Source: Paucimonas sp. (GTDB taxonomy: Bacteria; Pseudomonadota; Gammaproteobacteria; Burkholderiales; Burkholderiaceae_D). From it: DNA of 64,000 nt. Position 1 is the first letter of the stretch. Every line of letters begins with the position of its first letter. Below the pieces are notes generated by a model. That model was not told the DNA's origin. It was given only the letters and a program-made list of their open reading frames with translations, and searched no databases. The stretch is taken from positions 62,001-126,000 of the forward strand of contig JAQGMC010000013.1 in the NCBI GenBank assembly GCA_028292545.1, read 5' to 3'. Shown piece by piece: positions 8,912 through 16,424 of the stretch. The translations under genes were made by a program, and so were the position numbers.

Positions 8912-9744
8912 CCACGCCCGGTCGCAGCGCCGGACCCGGGCGGCATACGGTCCGTAATGTCGATGCCGATGCCGCGATAGCCGGCAAACCGGCTGGCGGC
9001 GTCGAAGATGGGTTCGCCGCTGACTTGTAACACCTGGGTGCGTCCATTCGAAGCAACCCGGGTATAGACCAGGTCGACAAAGGGCTGGCGCGTGGCGATG
9101 TTCTCGGCAAGCCGGGCGCGCGCCTCGGCATTGCGCTCGTCTTGTTCCGTCGCCGCCTGATCGCCGTCCATGCCCAGCATTTCCCTTACGGGCCCGGAGA
9201 TGCTGGTGAAATTTCCCTGCGCATCCTGCTCCCAGTACCAGTCCGACGACAGCTCGGTGAAACTGCGAAAGCGCGCTTCGCTTTCACGCAGGGCGACGGT
9301 GCGTTCCTGCACGGTTTGCTCCAGCAGGCGGTTGTAGTCCCCCAGCTTGCGGTACAAGAGCCGCAGTTCCAGCATGTTCCTGATCCGGGTTTGCACCTCG
9401 ACCATGTCGAAGGGCTTGCTGACGAAGTCGCGGGCGCCGGCACTGAGCGCACGCAGCTTGTGGCCGGGTTGGGCCGTGATCACCAGCACGGGCACGTAAT
9501 CGGCTTCGATTTCCTTCAGCTGTTCCATGACTTCAAACCCGTCCAGGCCCGGCATCTGCAGGTCGAGCAGGATCAGGTCGTAACGGTGATCACGATGCAG
9601 CCCGAAAACAGTTCGCGGATCCATGGTGGTTGCGATGCGCGTATAGCCCGCATTGCGCAGCATGTTTTGCAACAACATCACATTCGCTTCCTGGTCATCC
9701 ACAACCAGGATGCTTGCACTCAGGATTTCGGCGTGTTCAAGCAT
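8908..9744 (-). CDS. Response regulator with REC, coiled-coil and PAS domains
   Basis: The 278-residue protein starts with a receiver domain: acidic pair at residues 16-17 (VVDDQEAN), phospho-acceptor Asp61 in LILLDLQMPGLDGF, and Lys in FVSKPFD. A linker helix (LLYRKLGDYNRLLEQTVQERT) leads into a PAS domain (FRSFTELSSDWYWEQDAQGNF to GYRGIGIDITDR). It lacks a DNA-binding, cyclase or kinase output, so it probably acts as a phospho-adaptor between the hybrid kinase upstream and the kinase downstream. It overlaps the upstream gene by 8 bases and the downstream gene by 4. Confidence 0.92.
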   Translation of the reverse strand: MLEHAEILSASILVVDDQEANVMLLQNMLRNAGYTRIATTMDPRTVFGLHRDHRYDLILLDLQMPGLDGFEVMEQLKEIEADYVPVLVITAQPGHKLRALSAGARDFVSKPFDMVEVQTRIRNMLELRLLYRKLGDYNRLLEQTVQERTVALRESEARFRSFTELSSDWYWEQDAQGNFTSISGPVREMLGMDGDQAATEQDERNAEARARLAENIATRQPFVDLVYTRVASNGRTQVLQVSGEPIFDAASRFAGYRGIGIDITDRMPPGSGAATGRG

Positions 9745-11740
9745 CTGGTTCTCTCATGGCGATAGATTGCGGTTCACTTGCATTGTTGGCCTGCGCTGTG
9801 CCCGCAATGCGGCGCTCTTTCACGGCATTTTCGAGCACCGCATCCAGCGTCGCCATCAACTCGGCAACCTTGATCGGCTTGGTCAGGTAGCGGTAGAAAC
9901 CGGATTCCGTCCCGCGCGCGATATCGCTCGGGACGGCGTTCGCCGACAGCGCAATCACCGGTATGTGGGCAGTTGCGGGATCGGCGCGCAGCCGCTTCAA
10001 GGCTTCGAAGCCACTGATGCCGGGCAAGTGGATATCCATCAGGATCACGTCTGGCTGTGCGGCTCGCGCTATGGCAACGCCGGAATTGCCATCGGTGGCA
10101 GTGAGCAGGCTCAAGTCATTGCGCCGCTCTATCAGGCGCTGCACCAGCACCAGGTTGGCGGGATTGTCTTCGACATAAAGCATATGCCTTTGCCGTCCGC
10201 GCGGCAGTTCAACCGCGGGCGCTGCGCCCTGCGGCAACAGGTCGCGCATGCCGTATTCAAGCTGCGGCGCCATTGACTCTGCCAGTTCGATCCAGAACAG
10301 GCTGCCGACGCCGACATCGCTCTCGGCCCCAATCGTTCCATCCATCAATTCGACCAGCTGCTTGGTGACGACCAGGCCGATGCCAGTCCCCTCCTCCGAG
10401 CTGGATTGCTGGCCCAGGCGGTTGAATGGCTGGAACAGTTGCGCCAATTGTTCCGGCGCCAGACCGTTGCCTGTGTCGCGCACGCTGATGCGCATCCGGT
10501 TGTTCCCGATTTGCTTGCACTCCACCGTGACCGTGCCGTCGACGCGGTTGTATTTGATGGCGTTCGACAGCAGGTTGATCATCACCTGTTTCACCCGCGT
10601 GCGATCGGCATGCACGAAGAGCGGGTCGGCTCCGGCGGCTGGAAAATGCATGCTGATGCCACGCTTTTGCGCTTGCGGCTCGAACATGGCGCGGCAATCC
10701 TCCAGCACTTCCGACAGCGACATCGATTCCTGCGACAGCGTTACCTTGCCGGATTCAATCACGGCCAGGTCCAGGATTTCATTGATCAGCCGCAGCAAGT
10801 ACCAGCCCGCCTGCAGGATCTGGTTGATCGACTGCTTCTGGCTGGCTGAAGGCGGCGGCGTGTCCGATTCCATCAACTGTGCAAACCCGAGCACGGCATT
10901 GAGCGGCGTGCGCAATTCATGGCTCATGCTGGACAGGAATTCGGATTTGGCGAGGTTGGCTTTTTCGGCTGCCGCTCGCGCCGCTTCGAGCTCGATATTA
11001 TTTTCCTGCAGCGTGGACTGCTGGTCGCGCAGCATCTGGTCCAGCAAGGCTTGCTCCGCTTCGACCTGCTTGCGCGCCGTGTTGTCGGTGCCGATCAACA
11101 GATAGCCGATGATGCGGTCTTCCTCGCTCTGCAAGGCCGTGGCGGACACGATGGCGGGAAAGCGGGTGCCGTCGCTGCGGATGTAGGTCAGTTCATACAC
11201 ATCTTCAATGCCGCGCGAAGCCTTGTACACCAGCGCATCGAAACCGGGCGCCACCCGCGTGCCCCATTCCGCGCTCAGGTCGCGGGCCCGGTCCATCAAC
11301 TCGCGTGCGTCGGTGATGGCAGCCGGCGTGATCGTCCCGATCACATCGGCCGCTGCATAACCCAACATGCGTTCGGCGCCGGGATTGAAGATGCGGATCA
11401 CGCCGCGGGCATCGGTGGCAATGAAAGAGAAATTGCTGCTGCTGAAAATGGCGTGCTGCAGCGCGCCGGCCTGCAACAGCGCCTGTGGCGCCTGGCCCGG
11501 CCCGGCAAGCAGGCTTTCCCTGCTGCGGCGCAAGAGGAGCAGGCCGATCAATCCGAGCAAGGCGAACAGCATGAGCAGACTGCCTTTGATGACGCTGGCG
11601 TCGGGAGAAGGCTGCTTTTCGCTTTTCAGGGCCAGGAAAGCGACCAGCAACAGCACCAGCAGCGTGGCGCCGTTGGCAGCCAGCATCAGCAATCGTGGCG
11701 TCAGTTTTTTTGCGGGTGCGGGTGGCGTCGTCTGGGACAT
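9737..11740 (-). CDS. Membrane-bound hybrid sensor histidine kinase (PAS-HisKA-HATPase-REC)
   Basis: With the ATG at 11740 the protein has 667 residues. Two close membrane helices near the N-terminus (LLMLAANGATLLVLLLVAFLA and SLLMLFALLGLIGLLLL) are followed by a PAS/PAC domain (AIFSSSNFSFIATDARGVIRI to GYLLIGTDNTARKQ) and a coiled coil. The HisKA domain has the H-box LSSMSHELRTPLNAVLGF, and the ATPase domain has INLLSNAIKYNR and GTGIGLVVTKQL. A C-terminal receiver has its acceptor Asp in DVILMDIHLPGISGF. No periplasmic sensory domain is visible, so the PAS domain likely senses a cytosolic or membrane signal. A GTG nine codons upstream is a less likely start. It is first in a three-gene signalling unit. 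Confidence 0.93.
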   Translation of the reverse strand: MSQTTPPAPAKKLTPRLLMLAANGATLLVLLLVAFLALKSEKQPSPDASVIKGSLLMLFALLGLIGLLLLRRSRESLLAGPGQAPQALLQAGALQHAIFSSSNFSFIATDARGVIRIFNPGAERMLGYAAADVIGTITPAAITDARELMDRARDLSAEWGTRVAPGFDALVYKASRGIEDVYELTYIRSDGTRFPAIVSATALQSEEDRIIGYLLIGTDNTARKQVEAEQALLDQMLRDQQSTLQENNIELEAARAAAEKANLAKSEFLSSMSHELRTPLNAVLGFAQLMESDTPPPSASQKQSINQILQAGWYLLRLINEILDLAVIESGKVTLSQESMSLSEVLEDCRAMFEPQAQKRGISMHFPAAGADPLFVHADRTRVKQVMINLLSNAIKYNRVDGTVTVECKQIGNNRMRISVRDTGNGLAPEQLAQLFQPFNRLGQQSSSEEGTGIGLVVTKQLVELMDGTIGAESDVGVGSLFWIELAESMAPQLEYGMRDLLPQGAAPAVELPRGRQRHMLYVEDNPANLVLVQRLIERRNDLSLLTATDGNSGVAIARAAQPDVILMDIHLPGISGFEALKRLRADPATAHIPVIALSANAVPSDIARGTESGFYRYLTKPIKVAELMATLDAVLENAVKERRIAGTAQANNASEPQSIAMREPDA

Positions 11741-11845
11741 GGGTATCTCGGGTTGCCAGCGCGGCACGGAATGTGCCGCGGCTGCTTGCGGCCAGGCTGG
11801 ATTACCGCCCGACCAGGGAAAATCATGCAGCCGTCCGCAGGCGGA

Positions 11846-12595
11846 TCAGCCGGGGCTTGCCTTCAATATCGGGCCCTGCCGTTGGCGTACGTCAGAAAGC
11901 AAACGCGCAAATTCCTTCTTCACCACCAGGTAACATTCGCAAACATCCTGCTCCAGCCCGGCGCGGTCGAGCACGGTGATATGGCCACGGCGGTAGCGGA
12001 TGTATCCGCTGTCCTGCAACTTGCCGGCCGCCTCGGTCACGCCTTCGCGCCTGACACCAAGCATGTTGGCAATCAGTTGCTGCGTCATCGTGAGTTCGTT
12101 GGAAGGAAGGCGGTCCAGCGTCAGCAACAACCAGCGGCACAATTGCTGTTCCACCGAGTGGTGGCGATTGCACACAGCCGTCTGCGACATTTGCGTGATC
12201 AGGGCCTGGGTATAACGCAGCAGCAAGCGCATGACCGGCCCGGCGCGGTTGAACTCTTCCATCAACACTTGCACCCGCAGGCGGTAGCCATGGCCGCCTG
12301 TTTGCACCAGCGCCCGGCTCGGGGTCGTGCCGCCACCCATGAACAGGGAAACGCCCAGCACGCCTTCATTGCCGACGCCGGCTATTTCCGCCGAGCTGCC
12401 ATTCTCCAGTTCATAGTGGAGTGAAACGATGGCCGTCGTGGGGAAGTAGGCGTGGTGCAGTGTGCCGCCGGATTCATGTATCACGTCGCCCAGCAGCATC
12501 GGCACCAGTTCCAGGTGCGGGGCGAGCCGGTCGAACTCGGCATCGAGCAAGGCGGCCAGCAGATGGTTCCGGTTGGGATCGTGCAGCATATGCAT
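11846..12595 (-). CDS. Crp/Fnr-family transcriptional regulator
   Basis: This 249-residue protein has a cyclic-nucleotide-binding-like N-terminal barrel (HLELVPMLLGDVIHESGG, GVGNEGVLGVSLFMGG) and a Crp-type helix-turn-helix (MTQQLIANMLGVRREGVTEAAGKLQDSGYI). The Fnr cysteine cluster is absent, so it is not an iron-sulfur oxygen sensor. The ATG at 12595 (or two codons later at 12589) gives the family length; the longer frame to 12763 runs into low-complexity sequence. It lies between signalling genes and an envelope-stress block on the opposite strand, but no target is shown by the sequence. Confidence 0.9.
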   Translation of the reverse strand: MHMLHDPNRNHLLAALLDAEFDRLAPHLELVPMLLGDVIHESGGTLHHAYFPTTAIVSLHYELENGSSAEIAGVGNEGVLGVSLFMGGGTTPSRALVQTGGHGYRLRVQVLMEEFNRAGPVMRLLLRYTQALITQMSQTAVCNRHHSVEQQLCRWLLLTLDRLPSNELTMTQQLIANMLGVRREGVTEAAGKLQDSGYIRYRRGHITVLDRAGLEQDVCECYLVVKKEFARLLSDVRQRQGPILKASPG

Positions 12596-12843
12596 GTTTG
12601 CGGGCCCGCGCCAGACAAGGATCGAAATCGATGAAGTATCAGCGGTGAATGTAAGTGGGCAAAGGGCCGACGGTAGCACAGTACGTTGTTTGCAAGGGTA
12701 GCGGGCGGGAATATATATTTGCGGCCGGCGCCGGCCGCTGGCGGCTTGTGGGTGCTGGCGCACATACGGCGGCCTGCGGCGGCCCTATCTTTGCGTTGTT
12801 CCACAAACACCTGCCTGCATAAACAACAACCAAAGGATTAAAA

Positions 12844-13155
12844 ATGAAAAACTTCAAAATCGCCGCCACCCTCGTTGCCGCCCTGATGCTGACCGCGCTT
12901 GCCGGTTGCGCCTCCGGCCCGAATACCCAACGTGCCGGCCAGTATGTCGATGACAGCGTCGTGACCACCAGCGTCAAGGCTGCCATCTTCAATGAGCCGA
13001 GCCTGAAAGTCAGCGAAATCAATGTCGAGACTTACCAGGGCGTGGTGCAATTGAGCGGCTTCGTGCGTTCGTATGAAAACATCAATACGGCGATGAATGT
13101 CGCCCGTGGCGTCAAGGGCGTGCAGTCGGTGAAAAACGACATGCGCGTCAAATAA
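12844..13155 (+). CDS. BON-domain lipoprotein
   Basis: This 103-residue protein has a lipoprotein signal peptide with lipobox LAGC (Cys22) and a single BON domain (VDDSVVTTSVKAAIFNEPSL to GVKGVQSVKNDMRV). BON domains bind membrane lipids and occur in OsmY- and DolP-like envelope-maintenance proteins; this one is shorter than OsmY and has one domain. It precedes an OsmB-like lipoprotein gene by 63 bases and is probably co-transcribed with it. Stress induction is likely by analogy but no promoter element can be assigned. Confidence 0.93.
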   Translation: MKNFKIAATLVAALMLTALAGCASGPNTQRAGQYVDDSVVTTSVKAAIFNEPSLKVSEINVETYQGVVQLSGFVRSYENINTAMNVARGVKGVQSVKNDMRVK

Positions 13156-13218
13156 GCCTGGACCGACTGGCGCGCATGCGCCGCGGCACCCGATCGCATT
13201 TCCAAGAAGGTAAAAAAA

Positions 13219-13437
13219 ATGAAAACGCATAACAAGTTTGCAGCGGTCGGACCCGCGATCCTGGTCCTCATGGCGCTGAGCCTGACGTCTTGCGCTGGCA
13301 TGACGTCCCAGGACAAGCGCACCGCGATAGGCGCCGGCACCGGCGCCGTGGCGGGCGCCGTACTGACGGGCGGAAGCACCGTGGGCACGGTTCTGGGCGC
13401 AGCCGCTGGCGGCGTCATCGGCAACCAGATGAAATAA
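13219..13437 (+). CDS. OsmB-like glycine-zipper lipoprotein
   Basis: This 72-residue protein has a lipobox LTSC (Cys25) and a glycine-zipper 2TM segment (GAGTGAVAGAVLTGG, then TVLGAAAGGVIGNQMK), the hallmark of OsmB-type osmotic-stress lipoproteins. Its molecular role in the family is unclear; it probably packs in the outer membrane. AAGGTAAAAAAA precedes the ATG. A short terminator follows at 13476-13500, so the BON and OsmB-like genes form a unit of two. Confidence 0.9.
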   Translation: MKTHNKFAAVGPAILVLMALSLTSCAGMTSQDKRTAIGAGTGAVAGAVLTGGSTVGTVLGAAAGGVIGNQMK

Positions 13438-13475
13438 GCCGTGGCAGGCGCAAATGCGCCAGCCGTGCAAGGAAA

Positions 13476-13500
13476 GGTCCCGCGAGGGATCTTTTTTTTT
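13476..13500 (+). terminator. Rho-independent terminator after the OsmB-like gene
   Basis: GGTCCC and GGGATC pair (one G-T) across a GCGA loop, followed by C and nine T. Confidence 0.75.
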
Positions 13501-13673
13501 GCCTGTGGCGTGGGGAAGCGACCCTTATGCGCGCTAGCGAACATCAGATTCGCCGCGACAGGCGCAGGATCGATGCATCAAGCGACGGCCGGGCATCCGC
13601 CCTTCCATCCAGATCCGACATCGCGCCAGGCCAGCCTGGCTCACATGTCCCAGACAACCAAAAAGGCATCGAC

Positions 13674-14285
13674 ATGCAAATCTATCCCGGCACCAACCAG
13701 AAACGCAGTACCCATCCCGCCATCATCGCTGCAGGCGTCGCAGTCGTGCTGTTCTGCGCTGTCGGCAGCGCGGCAATCATGGGCTGGATACCGGGCACCG
13801 GCAAGGACACGGTGCCCACGCCGCAGGTTGCCGCTTCAGCGCCAGTCACGCAGCGTGCAGCAGCCAAGCCGGTTGCGGTAGCGCCGGTACGCCAGGTGCA
13901 GGCAACGACGCAGTCGACGCATGCAGCAACCGTCTATGCCGCCTCGATGTGCGCCAATTGCGGCCGGGTTGAATCCACCCGGGCCATCGCCACCAAGGGC
14001 GAGGGCAGCGGCCTGGGCGCAGCCGGCGGCGCAGTGGTGGGCGGCTTGCTGGGTAACCAGGTTGGCGGCGGACGCGGCCAGGATGTGATGACCGTGGTTG
14101 GCGCGATCGGCGGCGCGGTTGCAGGCAACCAGATCGAAGCGCGCGTGAAATCGACCCAGTCCTATGAAGTTGCGGTACGCCTCAATGACGGTTCCCTGCG
14201 CACCGTGCAGCAAACCACGCAGCCGCAATGGCAGGCCGGCGACCGCGTCCGCATCGTTGACGGCGTGGTCAAGTCCGACACCTGA
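13674..14285 (+). CDS. Inner-membrane-anchored glycine-zipper 2TM protein with CxxC
   Basis: With the ATG at 13674 the protein has 203 residues. A membrane helix at about 16-38 (HPAIIAAGVAVVLFCAVGS) is followed by an Ala/Pro/Val-rich linker, a CANCG motif (Cys93 and Cys96), and a glycine-zipper block (GLGAAGGAVVGGLLGNQVGGG, then VGAIGGAVAGNQIEARV). The C-terminal beta region SYEVAVRLNDGS to GDRVRIVDG resembles the SlyB/Pcp outer-membrane family. It is a paralogue of the convergent gene at 14660-15799 over its last ~120 residues. A larger frame upstream of 13674 overlaps the terminator and is not credible. Confidence 0.88.
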   Translation: MQIYPGTNQKRSTHPAIIAAGVAVVLFCAVGSAAIMGWIPGTGKDTVPTPQVAASAPVTQRAAAKPVAVAPVRQVQATTQSTHAATVYAASMCANCGRVESTRAIATKGEGSGLGAAGGAVVGGLLGNQVGGGRGQDVMTVVGAIGGAVAGNQIEARVKSTQSYEVAVRLNDGSLRTVQQTTQPQWQAGDRVRIVDGVVKSDT

Positions 14286-14340
14286 CCGCTGCCGCTGGCC
14301 GTGGCCCCCGGGCCTGCGGTCCAGGCCCAAGCGCTACGAC

Positions 14341-14376
14341 AAAACGCCTTGCTCCTTCGAGCAAGGCGTTTTTCTT
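14341..14376 (+). terminator. Rho-independent terminator
   Basis: AACGCCTTGCT and AGCAAGGCGTT pair across CCTTCG and run into a T tract, 56 bases after the glycine-zipper gene. Confidence 0.9.
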
Positions 14377-14605
14377 TTGCCGGCGCCAATGTCTTGCGAC
14401 AAGACTGGGCCGGCTTGTCTCGGCGGGGTTGCTGGGCGGGGCTTGGCTGGACTTGGCTGGGCTGGACTGCCATAAGCTGCGCATCCGGCATGACTGGACC
14501 GCGCCGGTGTCTCTACGCGGCTGCGCTGCGCAACTCCAGCCGGAGGTGCATTGCCCCGCGCCGCATCGCTTGCGAGCCGCAGGTAAAACCGCTGCCCAAA
14601 TGGAA
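14377..14605. other. Non-coding stretch between two convergent glycine-zipper genes
   Basis: No credible gene is present. A G-rich patch at about 14424-14470 repeats GGCTTGGCTGGACTTGGCTGG-like words, an irregular low-complexity array. It separates the terminators of the two convergent genes. Confidence 0.4.
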
Positions 14606-14643
14606 GCGGCCCCTTGCACCCCGGATCGGGTGCAAGGGGCCGC
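14606..14643 (-). terminator. Perfect 16-bp hairpin at the 3' end of the minus-strand gene
   Basis: GCGGCCCCTTGCACCC at 14606-14621 is the exact reverse complement of 14628-14643, with a 6-base loop. It lies 16 bases past the stop of the 14660-15799 gene. The downstream T tract is weak, so it may act as a transcript-stabilising hairpin as much as a terminator. Confidence 0.7.
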
Positions 14644-14659
14644 AGGTCCTGCGAGGTAG

Positions 14660-15799
14660 TTAGCCGACGTCGCGCACCAGGGCGCCGTCCTGTACCTTCA
14701 CCCGGTCGCCGACCTGGTAGCCGGGATCGGCCTGGAACGAGACGGTCTGCTGTCCGCCATTGCGCAGTCGCACCAGCACTTCGTAATGCACGTCCTTGCG
14801 TACCGTGCCTTCGATTGCCCGGCCGGCAAATGCGCCGCCCACTGCACCAGCGACTGTTGCCGCGGTCCGGCCATTACCGCTGCCAACCTGGTTTCCAAGC
14901 AGCGCACCCACGACGCCGCCGCCTATCGTCCCCAGGTAGCCGCCAGTGCCCTTCGTTTCGATGGCATTGATAGCTTCCACCGTTCCGCAATTGGCGCAGG
15001 TTGCAGCAGCGCGATAAGCCGCAGGCCGGCTGGCCACGAGCGGCCGGGCCAGCGTGCCGGCCACGATCTTGTCACCCACGCGCAAATTGGCAACCACCAC
15101 GCTGTCGGTCGTAATGCGGTCGCGCGGCTTGATGCGGTAAATGCCGGTGTACTGGCCACGACTGGCTTCCTGCAGCAGGAACTTGCCCTTCATGCCAGTG
15201 ATGGTGACGTCTGCACTGCCACCGGGCGTGCCATCGAGCGTGAACGCCAGCTCGCTGCCCCGGGCCAGGTCAGCGCCCTGGCTGACATCGAAACCGGTGA
15301 TGCGCGGCTTGCCAGCGGCAGGGACCTGTTTTGCCGGGTGATAGCCGACGCCGCGCTGGAGCGATTCGTTCAGTACGGTGCTGACCACCTGGTTGCCAAT
15401 GCGCAGGTTGGCAGTGACCGGGCTCCTGGCGGTAATCCGGTCACGCGCGCCGATGGCATACGTGCCTTCATACAATCCGGCGTCGACCTCATTCAGGGTC
15501 AAGCCGCGCTGGGCGCCTTCGATATGCAGGCTGGCCACCGCGCCTGGCGTGCCCGAGATGGTGAATCCCAGTTCGGCGCCGGGCTTGATCGCGACAATTT
15601 CATCGACGCTGAAACCGTCGATACGAAGGGTGCCCATGCTGTTGCCGGATTGCTGGGCAGTCGCATTGTATTGCTGGGCGCTGGCAGGGCCGGCCCACAG
15701 CGCCATAGGCAGGACCGGCAGCAGTGCGAAGAGGCCGATTAGCAGGTTGCGTTGGTATTTGATGATGAACTCCTTGTAAAAATGAATGGGGCAAGCCAT
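14660..15799 (-). CDS. Exported protein with two ~90-residue repeats and a C-terminal glycine-zipper domain
   Basis: The mature protein follows a hydrophobic signal (NLLIGLFALLPVLPMALW, cleavage near PASAQQ). Two related beta-rich repeats cover about residues 58-148 (RIDGFSVDEI to TVLNES) and 166-254 (RITGFDVSQG to TLARPL); each contains GTPG, GxYxGxYxIxxRDRIT and NLRxGxxxV. Then come CANCG (Cys268 and Cys271) and a glycine zipper with a SlyB-like end, paralogous to the plus-strand gene at 13674. It probably spans or coats the outer membrane. The start is unclear: the ATG at 15799 has no good ribosome-binding site, while an ideal AAGGAG precedes two ATC codons inside the frame. I do not recognise the repeat family. 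Confidence 0.75.
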   Translation of the reverse strand: MACPIHFYKEFIIKYQRNLLIGLFALLPVLPMALWAGPASAQQYNATAQQSGNSMGTLRIDGFSVDEIVAIKPGAELGFTISGTPGAVASLHIEGAQRGLTLNEVDAGLYEGTYAIGARDRITARSPVTANLRIGNQVVSTVLNESLQRGVGYHPAKQVPAAGKPRITGFDVSQGADLARGSELAFTLDGTPGGSADVTITGMKGKFLLQEASRGQYTGIYRIKPRDRITTDSVVVANLRVGDKIVAGTLARPLVASRPAAYRAAATCANCGTVEAINAIETKGTGGYLGTIGGGVVGALLGNQVGSGNGRTAATVAGAVGGAFAGRAIEGTVRKDVHYEVLVRLRNGGQQTVSFQADPGYQVGDRVKVQDGALVRDVG

Positions 15800-15839
15800 A
15801 AGCCACGGCCACAAGCAGCGGCGCTGGTTGCAACCGGAT

Positions 15840-16193
15840 TTACTTGCCGTGCTTGTTGTGCTTGTTGTGCTTGTTGCGTTTGTCCTTCTTGTGCTTCTTG
15901 CCGTGACCCTTGTGGAAAGCACGGTCCTCATTGCGGGCATGGGCGGCGGCGCTCACCTGCTGTCCATGGTTCTGCGGATTGCTTTGCCAGGCTTGCGCCC
16001 GGGCCTGGCGTTCGCGCCAGTCGGATTCATAGCGCGGATGGACGTACTCGGGGCGTGGCTGGTAGACCGGCTGCACCACCGCGCCCGGCAGCATCACGTT
16101 GACGTCGACACTGGCCGCAACAGCTGGCACGGCGGCCAGGACAAGGGCAGCGCCGGCAATGAAACCGGCGAGGATATGGCGGCAATTTTTCAC
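15840..16193 (-). CDS. Small exported basic protein with His/Lys-rich tail
   Basis: This 117-residue protein has a signal peptide (MKNCRHILAGFIAGAALVL, cleavage near AVAAS). The short mature part contains VDVNVMLPGAVVQPVYQPRPEYV, and the C-terminal tail is a run of HGKKHKKDKRNKHNKHNKHGK type. It resembles small uncharacterised proteins of Oxalobacteraceae. The tail could bind metal or polyanionic surface polymer, which is inference. The tandem NKH codons come from 9-bp units. It is likely co-transcribed with the repeat protein downstream (gap 40 bases). Confidence 0.8.
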   Translation of the reverse strand: MKNCRHILAGFIAGAALVLAAVPAVAASVDVNVMLPGAVVQPVYQPRPEYVHPRYESDWRERQARAQAWQSNPQNHGQQVSAAAHARNEDRAFHKGHGKKHKKDKRNKHNKHNKHGK

Positions 16194-16424
16194 GGAGGTA
16201 CTCCTGTGTGTTGGTTTGGCTGGTCTTCCTTATCCCAGCTTCGCGCCCGGGCATCTGTTGCGTAGCACACATAAGGCTGTCGGCTGGCCAGCGATGTGCG
16301 CGACAGCGAACAGATACATGCTGTGGCGGCGCGTATACCTGATGCACAGGTTGGCAAGCCGGGTCAGCGACAAGCGCGGGCCCGACCAGGGCGCTGCGCC
16401 GCCCGATCACGATGAAAGAGTCCC

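Noticed and set aside
13290..13673. N-terminal extension of the glycine-zipper gene
   Set aside because: It runs through the OsmB-like gene and its terminator in another frame; the ATG at 13674 is the sensible start.
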